A stretch of 10,554 bases of DNA from Nitrospinota bacterium. Lineage in GTDB: Bacteria; Nitrospinota_A; UBA7883. Location of the stretch: positions 1 through 10,554 of the forward strand of contig JAOUNV010000026.1 of NCBI GenBank assembly GCA_029880775.1. The letters run 5' to 3'. Shown piece by piece: positions 1 through 7,157 of this stretch. Position 1 is the first letter of the stretch, and each line of letters begins with the position of its first letter. Both the position numbers and the translations under genes were made by a program. Under the pieces are notes generated by a model. The model was not told the DNA's origin. It was given only the letters and a program-made list of their open reading frames with translations, and ran no database searches.

Positions 1-2
1 CG

Positions 3-500
3 CCTCCTTTTGTGGTGGAGGTGGTGGGGAATACCACCAATGTCGACCTCCTGGGCAAAAAAGGCGCCCCTGGCCGGGTATATGTGCGGGGCACGGATCC
101 ATCGAAAAAAATCGTTTATCTCTCCGCCCTGCAAAGGACAGTGGCGCGGTTCGGCCAGCCGCCAAAGTCTGCGTTTCAGATCAAGCCCACCCGGCTAAAG
201 ATGCTCCAGATTCGGATGAAATTCATATCGCGGGATGTGGCTGGGCAAAGCAAGGTCAAGCCCTCGGCTAAAAAGAAAGTCGCCGGGGGAGGGAGTGGAA
301 CCGCGATGGTGGTGGAGAACATATCCGCGTCGATATCCACATTCATTCCCCCATCCCCCACAGGGGGCGCCACGGCCGCCGGGCGGAACGCTTCTACCAA
401 TTCCAAACAAGGAACCGTAGGCTCCGACACCGGGGAGGGTGTGGAAGCGGATCAGCCGCCCCCGTTCGCCACGGGAAAAGTAAGCCTGATATTCGAGTGA
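3..500 (+). CDS. C-terminal part of an unrecognised protein (partial, 5' end outside window)
   Basis: The frame is open from the left edge to a TGA at 498-500. A GTG at 12 could serve as a start, but the frame continues upstream of it, so I read this as the 3' end of a longer gene. The visible ~165 residues begin with a short possibly beta-rich stretch (VVEVVGNTTNVDLLG), continue through a basic region and then become low-complexity, rich in Gly, Ser, Thr and Pro, before ending PPFATGKVSLIFE. I recognise no domain. The stop lies only 6 bases before the ATG of the beta-barrel gene, which suggests co-transcription and possibly translational coupling, so the protein may belong to the same envelope-related operon. 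A competing minus-strand frame (195-674) exists. The plus frame is preferred for its spacing to the next gene, but the call is only moderate. Confidence 0.5.
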   Translation, partial: PPFVVEVVGNTTNVDLLGKKGAPGRVYVRGTDPSKKIVYLSALQRTVARFGQPPKSAFQIKPTRLKMLQIRMKFISRDVAGQSKVKPSAKKKVAGGGSGTAMVVENISASISTFIPPSPTGGATAAGRNASTNSKQGTVGSDTGEGVEADQPPPFATGKVSLIFE

Positions 501-506
501 TATGCC

Positions 507-1673
507 ATGAAAAAGACAATTCCATTTCAAGTAGCGCTGGCGCTGATGGTTTTTATTCCGGCCACGGCTCTGGCCCAGGAGGCTCGGTCGACCCCGTGGT
601 TGGTGGCCATCACTTCCAATTCCAGTTCCTGGTCCGCCTCCGGCCTGGATAGCGAGGGGGTCCAGAACGTACAATACGCCCAGCTATCCCGCCGGGAACA
701 GGGGTGGGGAGTGGCGGTGACGGGCAAGTATGTGAACACATCGTATACAAACCAGACTGGCGGGGGGAAGCTGGAGATAAGCTCCCCCACCAAGACCAGT
801 ATTGCCAGCTATTTGAATTACGAGCGGGGAGCGATGACGCTGCGGGGAGGGGTGGACCTGGACCTTCCCACGGGGAAGAACTCCTATTCCGACATCGAGG
901 TAGAGCAACTGATCACCGATCCCCTCTCCGAGGATCTGATGATGATAAACACCTACGGAGAAGGGAGCAACGTGATCCCCCACGCTCTTGTGGCCTATGC
1001 GTTCACGAAGGCTTTTTCTGTGGGGGTGGGGATGAAATACGAAATGACCGGCAAATACGACATCACCGTGGACACCGAAGGGGATGAGCTGGATCCGGGC
1101 GACAGGATCCTGGCCATGGCCAACGCCGCGCTGAAACTCTCCGATGAGAGATATCTAATCCTGACCGCCTCCTATGCCTCGGCCACCGAGGATAAGCAAA
1201 AGGACGCTCCGGTGTATAGGCAGGGGGAGATAACGGCTTTTGAGCTACGGGGGATGAATACATTCAACTCCGGGCTCACCCTGATCGCCAGCGCCGCGGT
1301 GAAGAGCCAGGGGAAAAATCAGACCTTGGGCGAAGGGAACCAACTGGCGCCGGAGCTTGTAAACTCCAACAACAACTCATGGCAGGTTTTCGCCGCGGGA
1401 ACTTACCCGGTGACGGGAAAGATAAAAGCCGCGGCTGTGGCGGGATATAAAGTGGTGTCGGCCAACGGTTACGAGGAGGGCCATCCCCTGCAAGACGCCG
1501 GGAGAACCGCCATGTTTATAGAGCCGGGAGCGAAATGGAGCCCGAAGGAGTCTATGTATGTGACGCTAAAAGGGCGCTACACGGCGATAAGCGACAATAA
1601 GGATACGTTCTCCAAGGAGGATGCCAGCTACACAGTCACGAATCTGGACCTGGGGCTGGCCTGGGCCTTTTAG
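507..1673 (+). CDS. Exported outer-membrane beta-barrel protein
   Basis: This is a 388-aa protein with a clear Sec signal peptide: MKK, a hydrophobic core VALALMVFIPATA, and cleavage probably after LAQ or ALA near residue 23. The mature part is built of short amphipathic strands separated by Gly/Asn/Asp-rich turns, and the chain ends LDLGLAWAF. A C-terminal phenylalanine in a final amphipathic strand is the usual signature of BAM-inserted outer-membrane barrels. There is no recognisable plug or TonB box, so a porin- or transport-type barrel of the 14- to 18-strand class is likely, with unknown substrate. No strong Shine-Dalgarno precedes the ATG and the upstream gene ends 6 bases before, so translational coupling is plausible. 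The stop codon lies within a 15-bp tandem repeat that extends downstream. Barrel location is fairly sure; function is not. Confidence 0.75.
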   Translation: MKKTIPFQVALALMVFIPATALAQEARSTPWLVAITSNSSSWSASGLDSEGVQNVQYAQLSRREQGWGVAVTGKYVNTSYTNQTGGGKLEISSPTKTSIASYLNYERGAMTLRGGVDLDLPTGKNSYSDIEVEQLITDPLSEDLMMINTYGEGSNVIPHALVAYAFTKAFSVGVGMKYEMTGKYDITVDTEGDELDPGDRILAMANAALKLSDERYLILTASYASATEDKQKDAPVYRQGEITAFELRGMNTFNSGLTLIASAAVKSQGKNQTLGEGNQLAPELVNSNNNSWQVFAAGTYPVTGKIKAAAVAGYKVVSANGYEEGHPLQDAGRTAMFIEPGAKWSPKESMYVTLKGRYTAISDNKDTFSKEDASYTVTNLDLGLAWAF

Positions 1674-1733
1674 GGCTGGGCCTTTTAGGGCTGGGCCTTT
1701 TAAGGCGAGGCCTTTAAGGCTGGGCTTTTAAAA
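1661..1733 (+). repeat. 15-bp tandem repeat spanning the stop codon of the barrel gene
   Basis: The unit CTGGGCCTTTTAGGG occurs perfectly at 1661-1675 and 1676-1690, then with one change at 1691-1705, followed by two degenerate 14-base copies at 1706-1719 and 1720-1733. The first copy encodes the last residues of the barrel protein and its TAG stop, so the array appears to be duplicated out of the gene's 3' end. The last copy forms a perfect 14-bp palindrome (GGCTTTTAAAAGCC, 1723-1736), which could fold in the transcript. Confidence 0.85.
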
Positions 1734-1759
1734 GCCTGGGCTTCTTGCAGAGGGGAAGA

Positions 1760-2085
1760 ATGAAAATCGACAATGGTGGGCCGCCCATGGTCAGGCGCAT
1801 ACCACCGCGTATTTTAACCATGATTCTTCTTGCCGTATCGATTTGCCTGGTGGGCATCGAGCCGGGCGCCAAAGCTAATTCCCCCTCCGTGGGCGCCTTC
1901 AACCCCCGGTGGTGAACTGCACGCCGCCCCTGGTCGATTGCGGTGGTGTGTGCGTGGGCTTTAGCTATAGTCAAAACAACTGCGGCGCCTGCGTGTCCAC
2001 AGATTCCGATGTGAATAACTGCGGCGCATGCGGAAATGTGTGTCCTGCGGGAACACCCACATGTTCCGCCGGGGTGTGCATATAA
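1760..2085 (+). pseudogene. Small cysteine-rich secreted protein, interrupted by a one-base frameshift
   Basis: A good Shine-Dalgarno (AGGGG at about 1751) precedes ATG 1760. This frame encodes a basic N-terminus and a hydrophobic signal-like segment (TMILLAVSICLVGI) and stops at TGA 1913-1915 after 51 codons. The adjacent frame, open from 1879 to TAA 2083-2085, continues with a cysteine-rich sequence containing NNCGAC and NNCGACGNVCPAG motifs, as in the secreted Cys-rich repeats common in myxobacteria and related bacteria (Stig1-like). Adding one C to the C5 run at 1903-1907 joins them into about 108 residues. Possible explanations are a real inactivating deletion, a homopolymer sequencing error, or -1 slippage on the C run. 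The protein would be exported, probably disulfide-bonded or metal-binding. Its function is unknown. Confidence 0.6.
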
Positions 2086-2196
2086 GGCGGGAGCATAAAG
2101 CCGCAAGGCTTGTTTTGTGAAGTGAAAAGAACCCTGGTTGACCTTTCAGCCAGAGCTCTTTGATTTATGGTTTGAGGTTCTGATCTGTATGGGCTT

Positions 2197-2232
2197 GCGC
2201 CGCCAATCGGTTTTTATCGCGGCTGGCGGCGC
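2197..2232. repeat. Inverted repeat downstream of the helicase gene
   Basis: GCGCCGCCA (2197-2205) is complementary to TGGCGGCGC (2224-2232) with an 18-base loop. It lies just beyond the 3' end of the minus-strand helicase gene and could stabilise or end its transcript, but neither strand shows a T-run after the stem, so it is not a canonical intrinsic terminator. A 9-bp direct repeat GACGCTAGC (2237-2245 and 2252-2260) lies next to it and overlaps the helicase stop. Confidence 0.4.
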
Positions 2233-2255
2233 CTTTGACGCTAGCGCCCTCGACG

Positions 2256-3722
2256 CTAGCTATCAGCGCGCCTGCGGCCAGACCGTTGTCGTTTCGGTCT
2301 TTTGCCCTGGTTGATTTCATCGATGGGGTGGCCGGTGACCACTGCGCCGGGGGCTTCGTCCTTGGGAACAGGCGGCAGGCCATGGAGCGTCTGCTGGTAA
2401 TATTCCTCCAGCAACATGGCCAACAATGCCGCTTCGTCCTCGTCTTGCCCCAGATCCCGGGCCAATGGCAGAAACCGGTTCACCCGTTTTATCTGCATCT
2501 GATCCTTGGAGCGCAGCTTCGACTCCAGTAGAGCGGTGACTCTTTCGGCCACCAGCGTCTCCACCTGGTCCTCGGTGGGCAGAGGGCGCTCTTGCATATC
2601 AATACCATACCTTCTTGCGATCCGCTCCATATCCTTTTTCTCCATATCGTTGACCAGGCTTATGGCCTCCCCTGCGGCGCCTGCGCGGCCAGTGCGCCCG
2701 GCGCGGTGGATATAGCTTTCCGGGTCATCGGGCGGCTCGTACAGGACCACATGAGACAGCTCCGGGATATCGATACCCCGGGCGGCCACATCGGTGGCCA
2801 CCAGGAATCGCAGCTGGCCTTTTCGAACTTTGTTCAACGTTTTTTCGCGGAGAGCCTGGCTCAGGTCGGCGCTGATTTCCTCGGCGTCGTAGCCGAATCT
2901 TTTGAGCACAACGGTGACATAGTGGACCTGGGCCTTGGTGTTGCAGAAGATGATGGCGGATGTCGGGTTTTCCACCTCGATAATCCTGGTGAGCGCGATA
3001 TCCTTTTCCATTCCAGGCGTGACGTAAAAGACATGCTCGATATTCACCGCATGGACGTTTTTACTGGAAAGGCTCAAAAATCCTGGATCCTTCAGGAACT
3101 GGTTGGCAAGCCGCAGCACCTCCGTGGGGAACGTGGCGGAGAACATGAGGGTTTGAATATGCCGTTTCGGCAGGAATCCTTGTAGCCTTTTCATGTCTGG
3201 ATAAAAACCCATGGAAAGCATCCTGTCCGCTTCATCGAAGACGAGCATCTTGATTTTTTCCAGAGAGAGGTTCCGGGAAAGGATATGGTCCAGGACCCGG
3301 CCCGGTGTGCCGATGACGATGTGGGCGCCCTGGCGGAAAGCCTCAATCTGCTTGCCATACCCGACACCGCCATAGACGGCGATGGTGCGTATACCGGAGC
3401 CTTTGCACAAAGTCTCGGCGTTATCGGCCACCTGTAGCGCAAGCTCCCTGGTGGGGGCCAGGATCAAAGCCTGGCAGGCTGCCTGGTTCGGGTCCAGCCT
3501 CTCCACCATCGGTAGCACGAAGGCGCCGGTTTTTCCGCTGCCTGTGCGGGACTGGATCATCATGTCCCTCTTTGCGCACACGTAGGGAATGGCGCGGGCT
3601 TGAACCGGCATCAGGGTTTTCCACCCGGCGCTTTTTACTGCTTCTTGTAGTTTGGCCGGAAGTGTCGAAAGCTCCGCTTCAGGCAGAGAATCCTCCGGCT
3701 CAACAATGTCTAGTTTTTCCAT
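2256..3722 (-). CDS. DEAD-box ATP-dependent RNA helicase
   Basis: This is a 488-aa cytoplasmic helicase that unwinds or remodels RNA with ATP. All superfamily-2 motifs are present in order: the Q-motif glutamine near residue 41 (MPVQARAIP), Walker A SRTGSGKT (58-65), PTREL (90-94), TPGR (139-142), DEAD (163-166), SAT (195-197), then IIFCNT, ATDVAARGID and HRAGRTGRAG in the second RecA domain. The tail after about residue 375 has a segment like the CsdA/DeaD dimerisation region (MQERPLPTEDQVETLV) and ends in a short basic stretch (KRPKRQRSGRRR). It lacks an obvious RRM-like DbpA domain. The family assists ribosome assembly or mRNA turnover, often in the cold. It is transcribed alone, divergently from the gene at 3847. 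The exact subfamily (DeaD/CsdA-like versus RhlE-like) is not settled by eye. Confidence 0.93.
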   Translation of the reverse strand: MEKLDIVEPEDSLPEAELSTLPAKLQEAVKSAGWKTLMPVQARAIPYVCAKRDMMIQSRTGSGKTGAFVLPMVERLDPNQAACQALILAPTRELALQVADNAETLCKGSGIRTIAVYGGVGYGKQIEAFRQGAHIVIGTPGRVLDHILSRNLSLEKIKMLVFDEADRMLSMGFYPDMKRLQGFLPKRHIQTLMFSATFPTEVLRLANQFLKDPGFLSLSSKNVHAVNIEHVFYVTPGMEKDIALTRIIEVENPTSAIIFCNTKAQVHYVTVVLKRFGYDAEEISADLSQALREKTLNKVRKGQLRFLVATDVAARGIDIPELSHVVLYEPPDDPESYIHRAGRTGRAGAAGEAISLVNDMEKKDMERIARRYGIDMQERPLPTEDQVETLVAERVTALLESKLRSKDQMQIKRVNRFLPLARDLGQDEDEAALLAMLLEEYYQQTLHGLPPVPKDEAPGAVVTGHPIDEINQGKRPKRQRSGRRRADS

Positions 3723-3846
3723 GTTTTTTCACTGTCCATCGGGCCCATCTTGGCGGGCCATATAAAATTTGCTCGTAAACGCCAGCTATCGGGTTAGAAT
3801 AGGCGCACAAACGCAAAATAAACCATTGTATTAGGCTGGGAGGAAA
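3723..3846. promoter_or_regulatory. Divergent intergenic promoter region
   Basis: These 124 bases separate the starts of the minus-strand helicase and the plus-strand gene at 3847, so promoters for both should lie here. On the plus strand TAGAAT (3795-3800) matches a -10 element in 5 of 6 positions, but no convincing -35 lies at 17 bases. On the minus strand an AT-rich patch (3761-3770) could hold the helicase -10. AGGA at about 3840 is a good ribosome-binding site for the 3847 gene. Confidence 0.4.
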
Positions 3847-4434
3847 ATGCAAAACATAAAAATCAGACCGATCCACCCGCGCCGCGGATATTGGAAGCTG
3901 GGCGCGGCGTTGGTAGTAATGTTTTTGACTGCGCCGGTCACCCCTGGACACGGGGCGGAGGCCACGGATGTGGATAAGCTGGATATCGACGGTTTCCGTC
4001 TGGGGATGACGGTGGAGGAGGCTGCGGAGAAGTGGCCCGATCTGAAAATCAGGGAAGTGGTGCGGGAAAAGGCGCATGTGGGTTTTCAGGCGCACCGGAG
4101 CGAGGTTCATGTTTCGTTCACGTCAAAGGAGCTGGGCTCAAAGGTATTCCAGGTGCAGCTTGTGAGGGTATTCCATGAAAAGCCGAACTCGTTTCCTATT
4201 TACCAGAGATTGAAGAGGAAGTATGGTCGTCCAGACTATGGCGGCAGACAGATGATGAATATCAACGCTTGTTGGGGCAAATGTTATGGGGATAACAAGC
4301 GGCTGGAGTTTTCCATGAGTATCGTGGGCTTTGGCAATAAACCATTTCCCATGACGCTGACTTTGTCTGATCGTAGGCTTGAAAAGGAGAATTATAATTT
4401 GTTCAAGGCAAGGGCAAAAGCTAAAAAACCATAA
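3847..4434 (+). CDS. Small exported protein of unknown function
   Basis: This is a 195-aa protein with a basic N-terminus followed by a hydrophobic stretch (LGAALVVMFLTAPVTPG, about residues 18-34) and a likely signal peptidase site near HGA-EA. It is therefore probably periplasmic. The mature part opens with DIDGFRLGMTVEEAAEKWPDL, which resembles the short GxxLGMTxxE motif seen at the start of many small envelope proteins (SmpA/BamE-like or lipoprotein-like folds). This is a visual resemblance only. Two cysteines (NACWGKCYG) could form a disulfide, and the C-terminus is basic (KARAKAKKP). The start is supported by GGGAGGAAA directly upstream. It appears monocistronic and divergent from the helicase, and 257 bases separate it from the respiratory genes, so its context says little about its role. 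Confidence 0.75.
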   Translation: MQNIKIRPIHPRRGYWKLGAALVVMFLTAPVTPGHGAEATDVDKLDIDGFRLGMTVEEAAEKWPDLKIREVVREKAHVGFQAHRSEVHVSFTSKELGSKVFQVQLVRVFHEKPNSFPIYQRLKRKYGRPDYGGRQMMNINACWGKCYGDNKRLEFSMSIVGFGNKPFPMTLTLSDRRLEKENYNLFKARAKAKKP

Positions 4435-4550
4435 GGGGGAGCTTGTTGCTAACATCAATGATATCAGTTGGATGTGCTGTTGTCTGCTTTCCTGGGGCCC
4501 GTTTATCGGCCGTGATATTGACCTTTTGACAGGTGGTCGGTCTGGCATTG

Positions 4551-4566
4551 TATGACTTTTGTCATA
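4551..4566. promoter_or_regulatory. Palindromic operator 1 upstream of the heme-copper operon (Crp/Fnr-type architecture)
   Basis: TATGACTTTTGTCATA is a perfect 6-4-6 inverted repeat. Its core ATGAC-N4-GTCAT has the 5-N4-5 layout of Fnr (TTGAT-N4-ATCAA) and DNR/NnrR (TTGAC-N4-GTCAA) sites. A -10-like TATTAT lies at 4581-4586 and another AT-rich candidate (TAAATT) at 4588-4593; the latter would put the palindrome centre near -41.5, a class II activator position. A near copy occurs at 7159-7174. The regulator itself is not in the window. Confidence 0.65.
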
Positions 4567-4691
4567 TGCCTGACGCCGTCTATTATGTAAATTTCAGCAT
4601 TCATGTAACAAACGACAGGGGTATTTTTCATTTTGAGGGCCATGTCGTGTCATACGTGTCTGTTTTATAAACTTTTTATTGGGGGTTAATC

Positions 4692-4850
4692 ATGTCAGAG
4701 GAAAAGGAACCTCGATCCTATTGGGAAGTGTTTTACGATGACATCTTCCTTCTTTTCTTTCTGGGAACTGCCATCACATACATCTTCTTTACTGTATGGG
4801 GACTGATGGAACTGGGCACCGCGAGCCCGTCACCTTTGCTTAAACCGTAA
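4692..4850 (+). CDS. 52-aa one-helix membrane protein, first gene of the heme-copper operon
   Basis: ATG 4692 follows a strong GGGGG ribosome-binding site (4681-4685) of the same kind as the next genes, and the frame ends at TAA 4848-4850. The protein has a charged N-terminus (SEEKEPRSYWEVFYDD), one hydrophobic helix rich in Phe (about residues 18-38, IFLLFFLGTAITYIFFTVWG) and a short polar tail ending LLKP. It is the first gene after operator 1 and lies 28 bases before subunit II, so it is probably a small accessory or assembly subunit of the oxidoreductase. I do not recognise a family. Membrane topology and operon membership are well supported, the role is inferred. Confidence 0.75.
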   Translation: MSEEKEPRSYWEVFYDDIFLLFFLGTAITYIFFTVWGLMELGTASPSPLLKP

Positions 4851-4878
4851 ACACAAAAATTTAATTTAGGGGGGAATT

Positions 4879-5418
4879 ATGAGTATAACGCCTGTCCCGC
4901 CGGGCTGGTGGAAGATGCCGTTGCACAAAGAGGAGAAAATATGGATATCCATAGCTCTCATCTGGTGTATCGCCATAACCATCGCAATGCCCGCGTGGCA
5001 CTTTGTTGGTCAACAGAACTCGTCTCAGGAGTACTACACCATCAGCGCTGAGGACTACAATACGCTGGCGGAAGATTTCATGGAGAAGTACAAAACCGGC
5101 ACCGAGACCGCCGGTGATTGGGAATGGGATGTGGTTACGCCGCCTCCTGGCAGCGACATCTTCCTGCGCGGTATGCAGTGGAAGTGGGATCCGATCCTGA
5201 AGCTCAAAAAAGGAGAGACCTACAGATTGCACCTTTCTTCTATCGACGTTTTGCACGGGCTGTCCATCCATCCGCTGAACATGAACTTTGAAGCGGTTCC
5301 AGGGTGGGATTACGTGTTAACTATCACGCCGACTCAGGCCAAGGAATATCGGATCATCTGCAACGAGTTTTGCGGAGCCGATCACCATGGCATGATTGGC
5401 AAAATAATTGTTGAATAG
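4879..5418 (+). CDS. Heme-copper oxidoreductase subunit II with CuA centre (NorS/CoxB-like)
   Basis: This is a 179-aa membrane-anchored periplasmic subunit that takes electrons from a soluble donor, probably a cytochrome c or cupredoxin, and passes them to subunit I. One N-terminal helix (residues 21-40) is followed by a cupredoxin domain. The CuA ligands are complete: His126 (DVLHG) and the CNEFCGADHHGM motif with Cys161, Glu163 (backbone ligand), Cys165, His169 and Met172. The single helix and short length match the B-family (ba3-like) and sNOR-type subunit II rather than the two-helix A-family CoxB. There is no fused cytochrome c. A strong RBS (GGGGGG before ATG 4879) is present and the gene ends 14 bases before subunit I. 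If the complex is an NO reductase of sNOR type this is NorS. The CuA assignment is nearly certain. Confidence 0.92.
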   Translation: MSITPVPPGWWKMPLHKEEKIWISIALIWCIAITIAMPAWHFVGQQNSSQEYYTISAEDYNTLAEDFMEKYKTGTETAGDWEWDVVTPPPGSDIFLRGMQWKWDPILKLKKGETYRLHLSSIDVLHGLSIHPLNMNFEAVPGWDYVLTITPTQAKEYRIICNEFCGADHHGMIGKIIVE

Positions 5419-5432
5419 GAGGGGGTCAATCA

Positions 5433-6941
5433 ATGAGTGATTTCAGGACATGCTCCATTACGGGGCTTAAAGTGCACCTCCCCGCGGAAAAGTTGATCAA
5501 GATCAACGCCGTGACCGCCATCGTTTTTCTTCTGGTCGGCGGAATCCTCGGGCTACTTTTGGTGCTTACACGCTGGCAGGCGGTTCACCTTCTGCCGCCA
5601 GAGTTTTTCTACAGGTTTTTGACGCTGCACGGCATCGCGATGCTTGTGGCTTGGATTATTTTCTGGGAAATGGCCGCCCTGTACCTGACCAGCGCTATTT
5701 TGCTAAATAGCAGGCTGGCGGTTCCATGGGTCGGCTGGCTACAGTATCTTTTGATGCTTGTCGGTGGTGGATTGGTGGCCGTTATCATCCTGCTGGGTGG
5801 CGCGGACGTCATGTTCACCTCTTACGTGCCTCTGAAAGCGGACCCACTGTATTATCTGGGCATCATTCTGTTCGCCGTAGGCGCTATCCTCGGTTGCGTA
5901 GTTTTCTTCGCCACCCTGGTCGTCGCCAAGACGGAAGGAACCTATTCCGGCTCGTTGCCGCTGGTGACATACGGCGCGGCCGCCGCGGCCATCATCGCGA
6001 TAATCACCCTGTCTCACGGCGCCATCGTGTTTATCCCGACGTTGCTGTGGTCCGCCGGGTTGATTCCTCCGATGGACGCAGAGGTTTACAGGCTCATTTT
6101 CTGGGGCTTTGGCCACTCCAGCCAGCAGATCAACGTCTGCACCATGGTTGCGGTCTGGTACATGCTTGGCACTCTGACTGTCGGCTCGACCCCTGTTAAC
6201 GAGAAGGTATGCCGCACGGCTTTCGTGTTGTATATCCTCTTCATCAACATAGCTTCTGAGCATCACATCCTGGTTGACCCAGGCTTCAGCGCGGCTCACA
6301 AGAGCTGGAACACCAGTTACTTTATGCATCTGGCGGTTCTGGCTTCCATGATCCACGCGTTCTCGGTTCCGGCGGCTCTGGAAGTGGCCCTGCGCAAAAA
6401 GGGTTACACTCGCGGGACGTTTGAATGGCTCAAGAAAGCGCCATGGGGCAATCCTGGCTTTTCCGCCCTGTTCCTCTCCCTGGTGGGCTTCGGCTTCCTG
6501 GGTGGGACCACAGGCGTTATCTTCGGCACGGAGCAGCTGAACATCCTCTCGCATAACAACCTGAGGATTCCTGGCCATTTCCACGCCACTGTGGTGGCGG
6601 GTACCACCCTGGCCTTTATGGGCGCTACCTATTATGTGCTGCCTCTCATCTTCCAAAGAGAGGTCGCTTTCCCTTGGTTGGCCAAGATCCAGCCGTATCT
6701 GTTCGGTATACCGATCATGGTGTTTTCGACATTCATGATGGTGGCCGGTGGCTTCGGTGTTTCGAGGCGGTCTGCTGACATGTACGGCAGCGGCGGTTTC
6801 TCGGTCGAGTATTCTCCGATCGTGGACATCTCGCTCTCGATCATGGGTATCAGCGGTGTTGTGGCTTGCTTAGGTGGCGCGGCATTCTGTGTCATCGCCG
6901 TGGCCACGCTGATCATTGGCAAGAAAATCGAAGCTAAATAA
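5433..6941 (+). CDS. norY: Heme-copper oxidoreductase catalytic subunit I, Gln in place of the active-site Tyr (sNOR/NorY-like)
   Basis: This is a 502-aa polytopic membrane protein with about a dozen helices. All six metal-binding histidines are visible: low-spin heme His66 (LTLHGIAM) and His384, high-spin heme His382 (GHFHA), and CuB ligands His228, His277 and His278 (SEHHILVDPG). In A- and B-family O2 reductases His228 would be followed four residues later by the cross-linked Tyr (GHPxVY). Here the motif is GHSSQQ, with Gln at 231 and 232. I see no Tyr replacing it near the CuB site. Loss of this Tyr is typical of NO-reducing members, and the order subunit II - subunit I - SenC is that of norS-norY-senC. 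I therefore favour nitric oxide reduction (2 NO to N2O) over O2 reduction, though the latter is not excluded. The RBS AGGAGGGGG precedes ATG 5433. The enzyme class is certain, the substrate is inferred. Confidence 0.85.
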   Translation: MSDFRTCSITGLKVHLPAEKLIKINAVTAIVFLLVGGILGLLLVLTRWQAVHLLPPEFFYRFLTLHGIAMLVAWIIFWEMAALYLTSAILLNSRLAVPWVGWLQYLLMLVGGGLVAVIILLGGADVMFTSYVPLKADPLYYLGIILFAVGAILGCVVFFATLVVAKTEGTYSGSLPLVTYGAAAAAIIAIITLSHGAIVFIPTLLWSAGLIPPMDAEVYRLIFWGFGHSSQQINVCTMVAVWYMLGTLTVGSTPVNEKVCRTAFVLYILFINIASEHHILVDPGFSAAHKSWNTSYFMHLAVLASMIHAFSVPAALEVALRKKGYTRGTFEWLKKAPWGNPGFSALFLSLVGFGFLGGTTGVIFGTEQLNILSHNNLRIPGHFHATVVAGTTLAFMGATYYVLPLIFQREVAFPWLAKIQPYLFGIPIMVFSTFMMVAGGFGVSRRSADMYGSGGFSVEYSPIVDISLSIMGISGVVACLGGAAFCVIAVATLIIGKKIEAK

Positions 6942-6954
6942 GGAGGATGTTATT

Positions 6955-7080
6955 ATGGATTTGAAACCTGAAGAGCATCCGAAAGGATCCTTTGTTCTCG
7001 TGATGATCTTTTTCGTAGTATTTCTGGCTCTGTATCTCTTGAACTGGAAGTTCCTTTCGGAAATCTGGATCGTAGGTTAA
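6955..7080 (+). CDS. 41-aa one-helix peptide resembling subunit IIa of ba3-type oxidases (CbaD-like)
   Basis: ATG 6955 lies 8 bases after a perfect AGGAGG and 13 bases after the subunit I stop; the frame ends at TAA 7078-7080. The peptide is MDLKPEEHPKGS followed by one hydrophobic helix (residues 13-30, FVLVMIFFVVFLALYLLN) and a short tail. Subunit IIa of Thermus ba3 oxidase is a similarly tiny one-helix peptide with a Lys-Pro-Lys-Gly type start, and it fills the place of the missing second helix of subunit II. That fits here because the subunit II of this operon also has only one helix. The match is by size, position and the PKG start, from memory, not by alignment. It is the last gene before a strong terminator. 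Confidence 0.75.
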   Translation: MDLKPEEHPKGSFVLVMIFFVVFLALYLLNWKFLSEIWIVG

Positions 7081-7097
7081 TTGCCTAAAGTTAACCC

Positions 7098-7137
7098 AAA
7101 CCCCGGCGGCCACAGGCCGTCGGGGTTTTCTTTTTTT
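7098..7137 (+). terminator. Intrinsic terminator after the heme-copper operon
   Basis: CCCCGGCGGC (7101-7110) pairs with GCCGTCGGGG (7116-7125) around a 5-base loop, with one G-T wobble. Flanking AAA and TTT extend the stem, and a run of T with one C follows (7126-7137). It begins 17 bases after the stop of the 41-aa peptide and separates this unit from the SenC unit. Confidence 0.93.
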
Positions 7138-7157
7138 AAATACCCTGGAAGTGCACA

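Noticed and set aside
195..674. Minus-strand open frame of 159 codons across the first two genes
   Set aside because: It overlaps the signal peptide and N-terminus of the convincing barrel gene, is biased to Gly/Arg/Pro as expected for a shadow frame, and shows no recognisable domain.
2592..3185. Plus-strand open frame of 197 codons
   Set aside because: It lies opposite the DEAD-box helicase, which has every conserved motif on the minus strand.
4458..4529. 23-codon frame from ATG 4458
   Set aside because: It has no RBS, no recognisable content and lies in the promoter region of the heme-copper operon.
4526..4556. TTGACA (4526-4531) as a sigma-70 -35 box
   Set aside because: At 17 bases the -10 would be TGTATG, only 3 of 6 matches, and a better candidate (TATGAC) needs a 19-base spacer and overlaps the palindrome. 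I leave it as unsupported.
5739..6656. Minus-strand open frame of 305 codons
   Set aside because: It lies entirely opposite heme-copper subunit I, whose ligands are all in place. Its Arg/Gly/His-rich composition is typical of an antisense shadow in GC-rich DNA.
5433..6941. Calling subunit I an ordinary aa3- or ba3-type cytochrome c oxidase
   Set aside because: The Tyr four residues after the first CuB histidine is replaced by Gln, so an O2-reductase label would overstate what the sequence supports.
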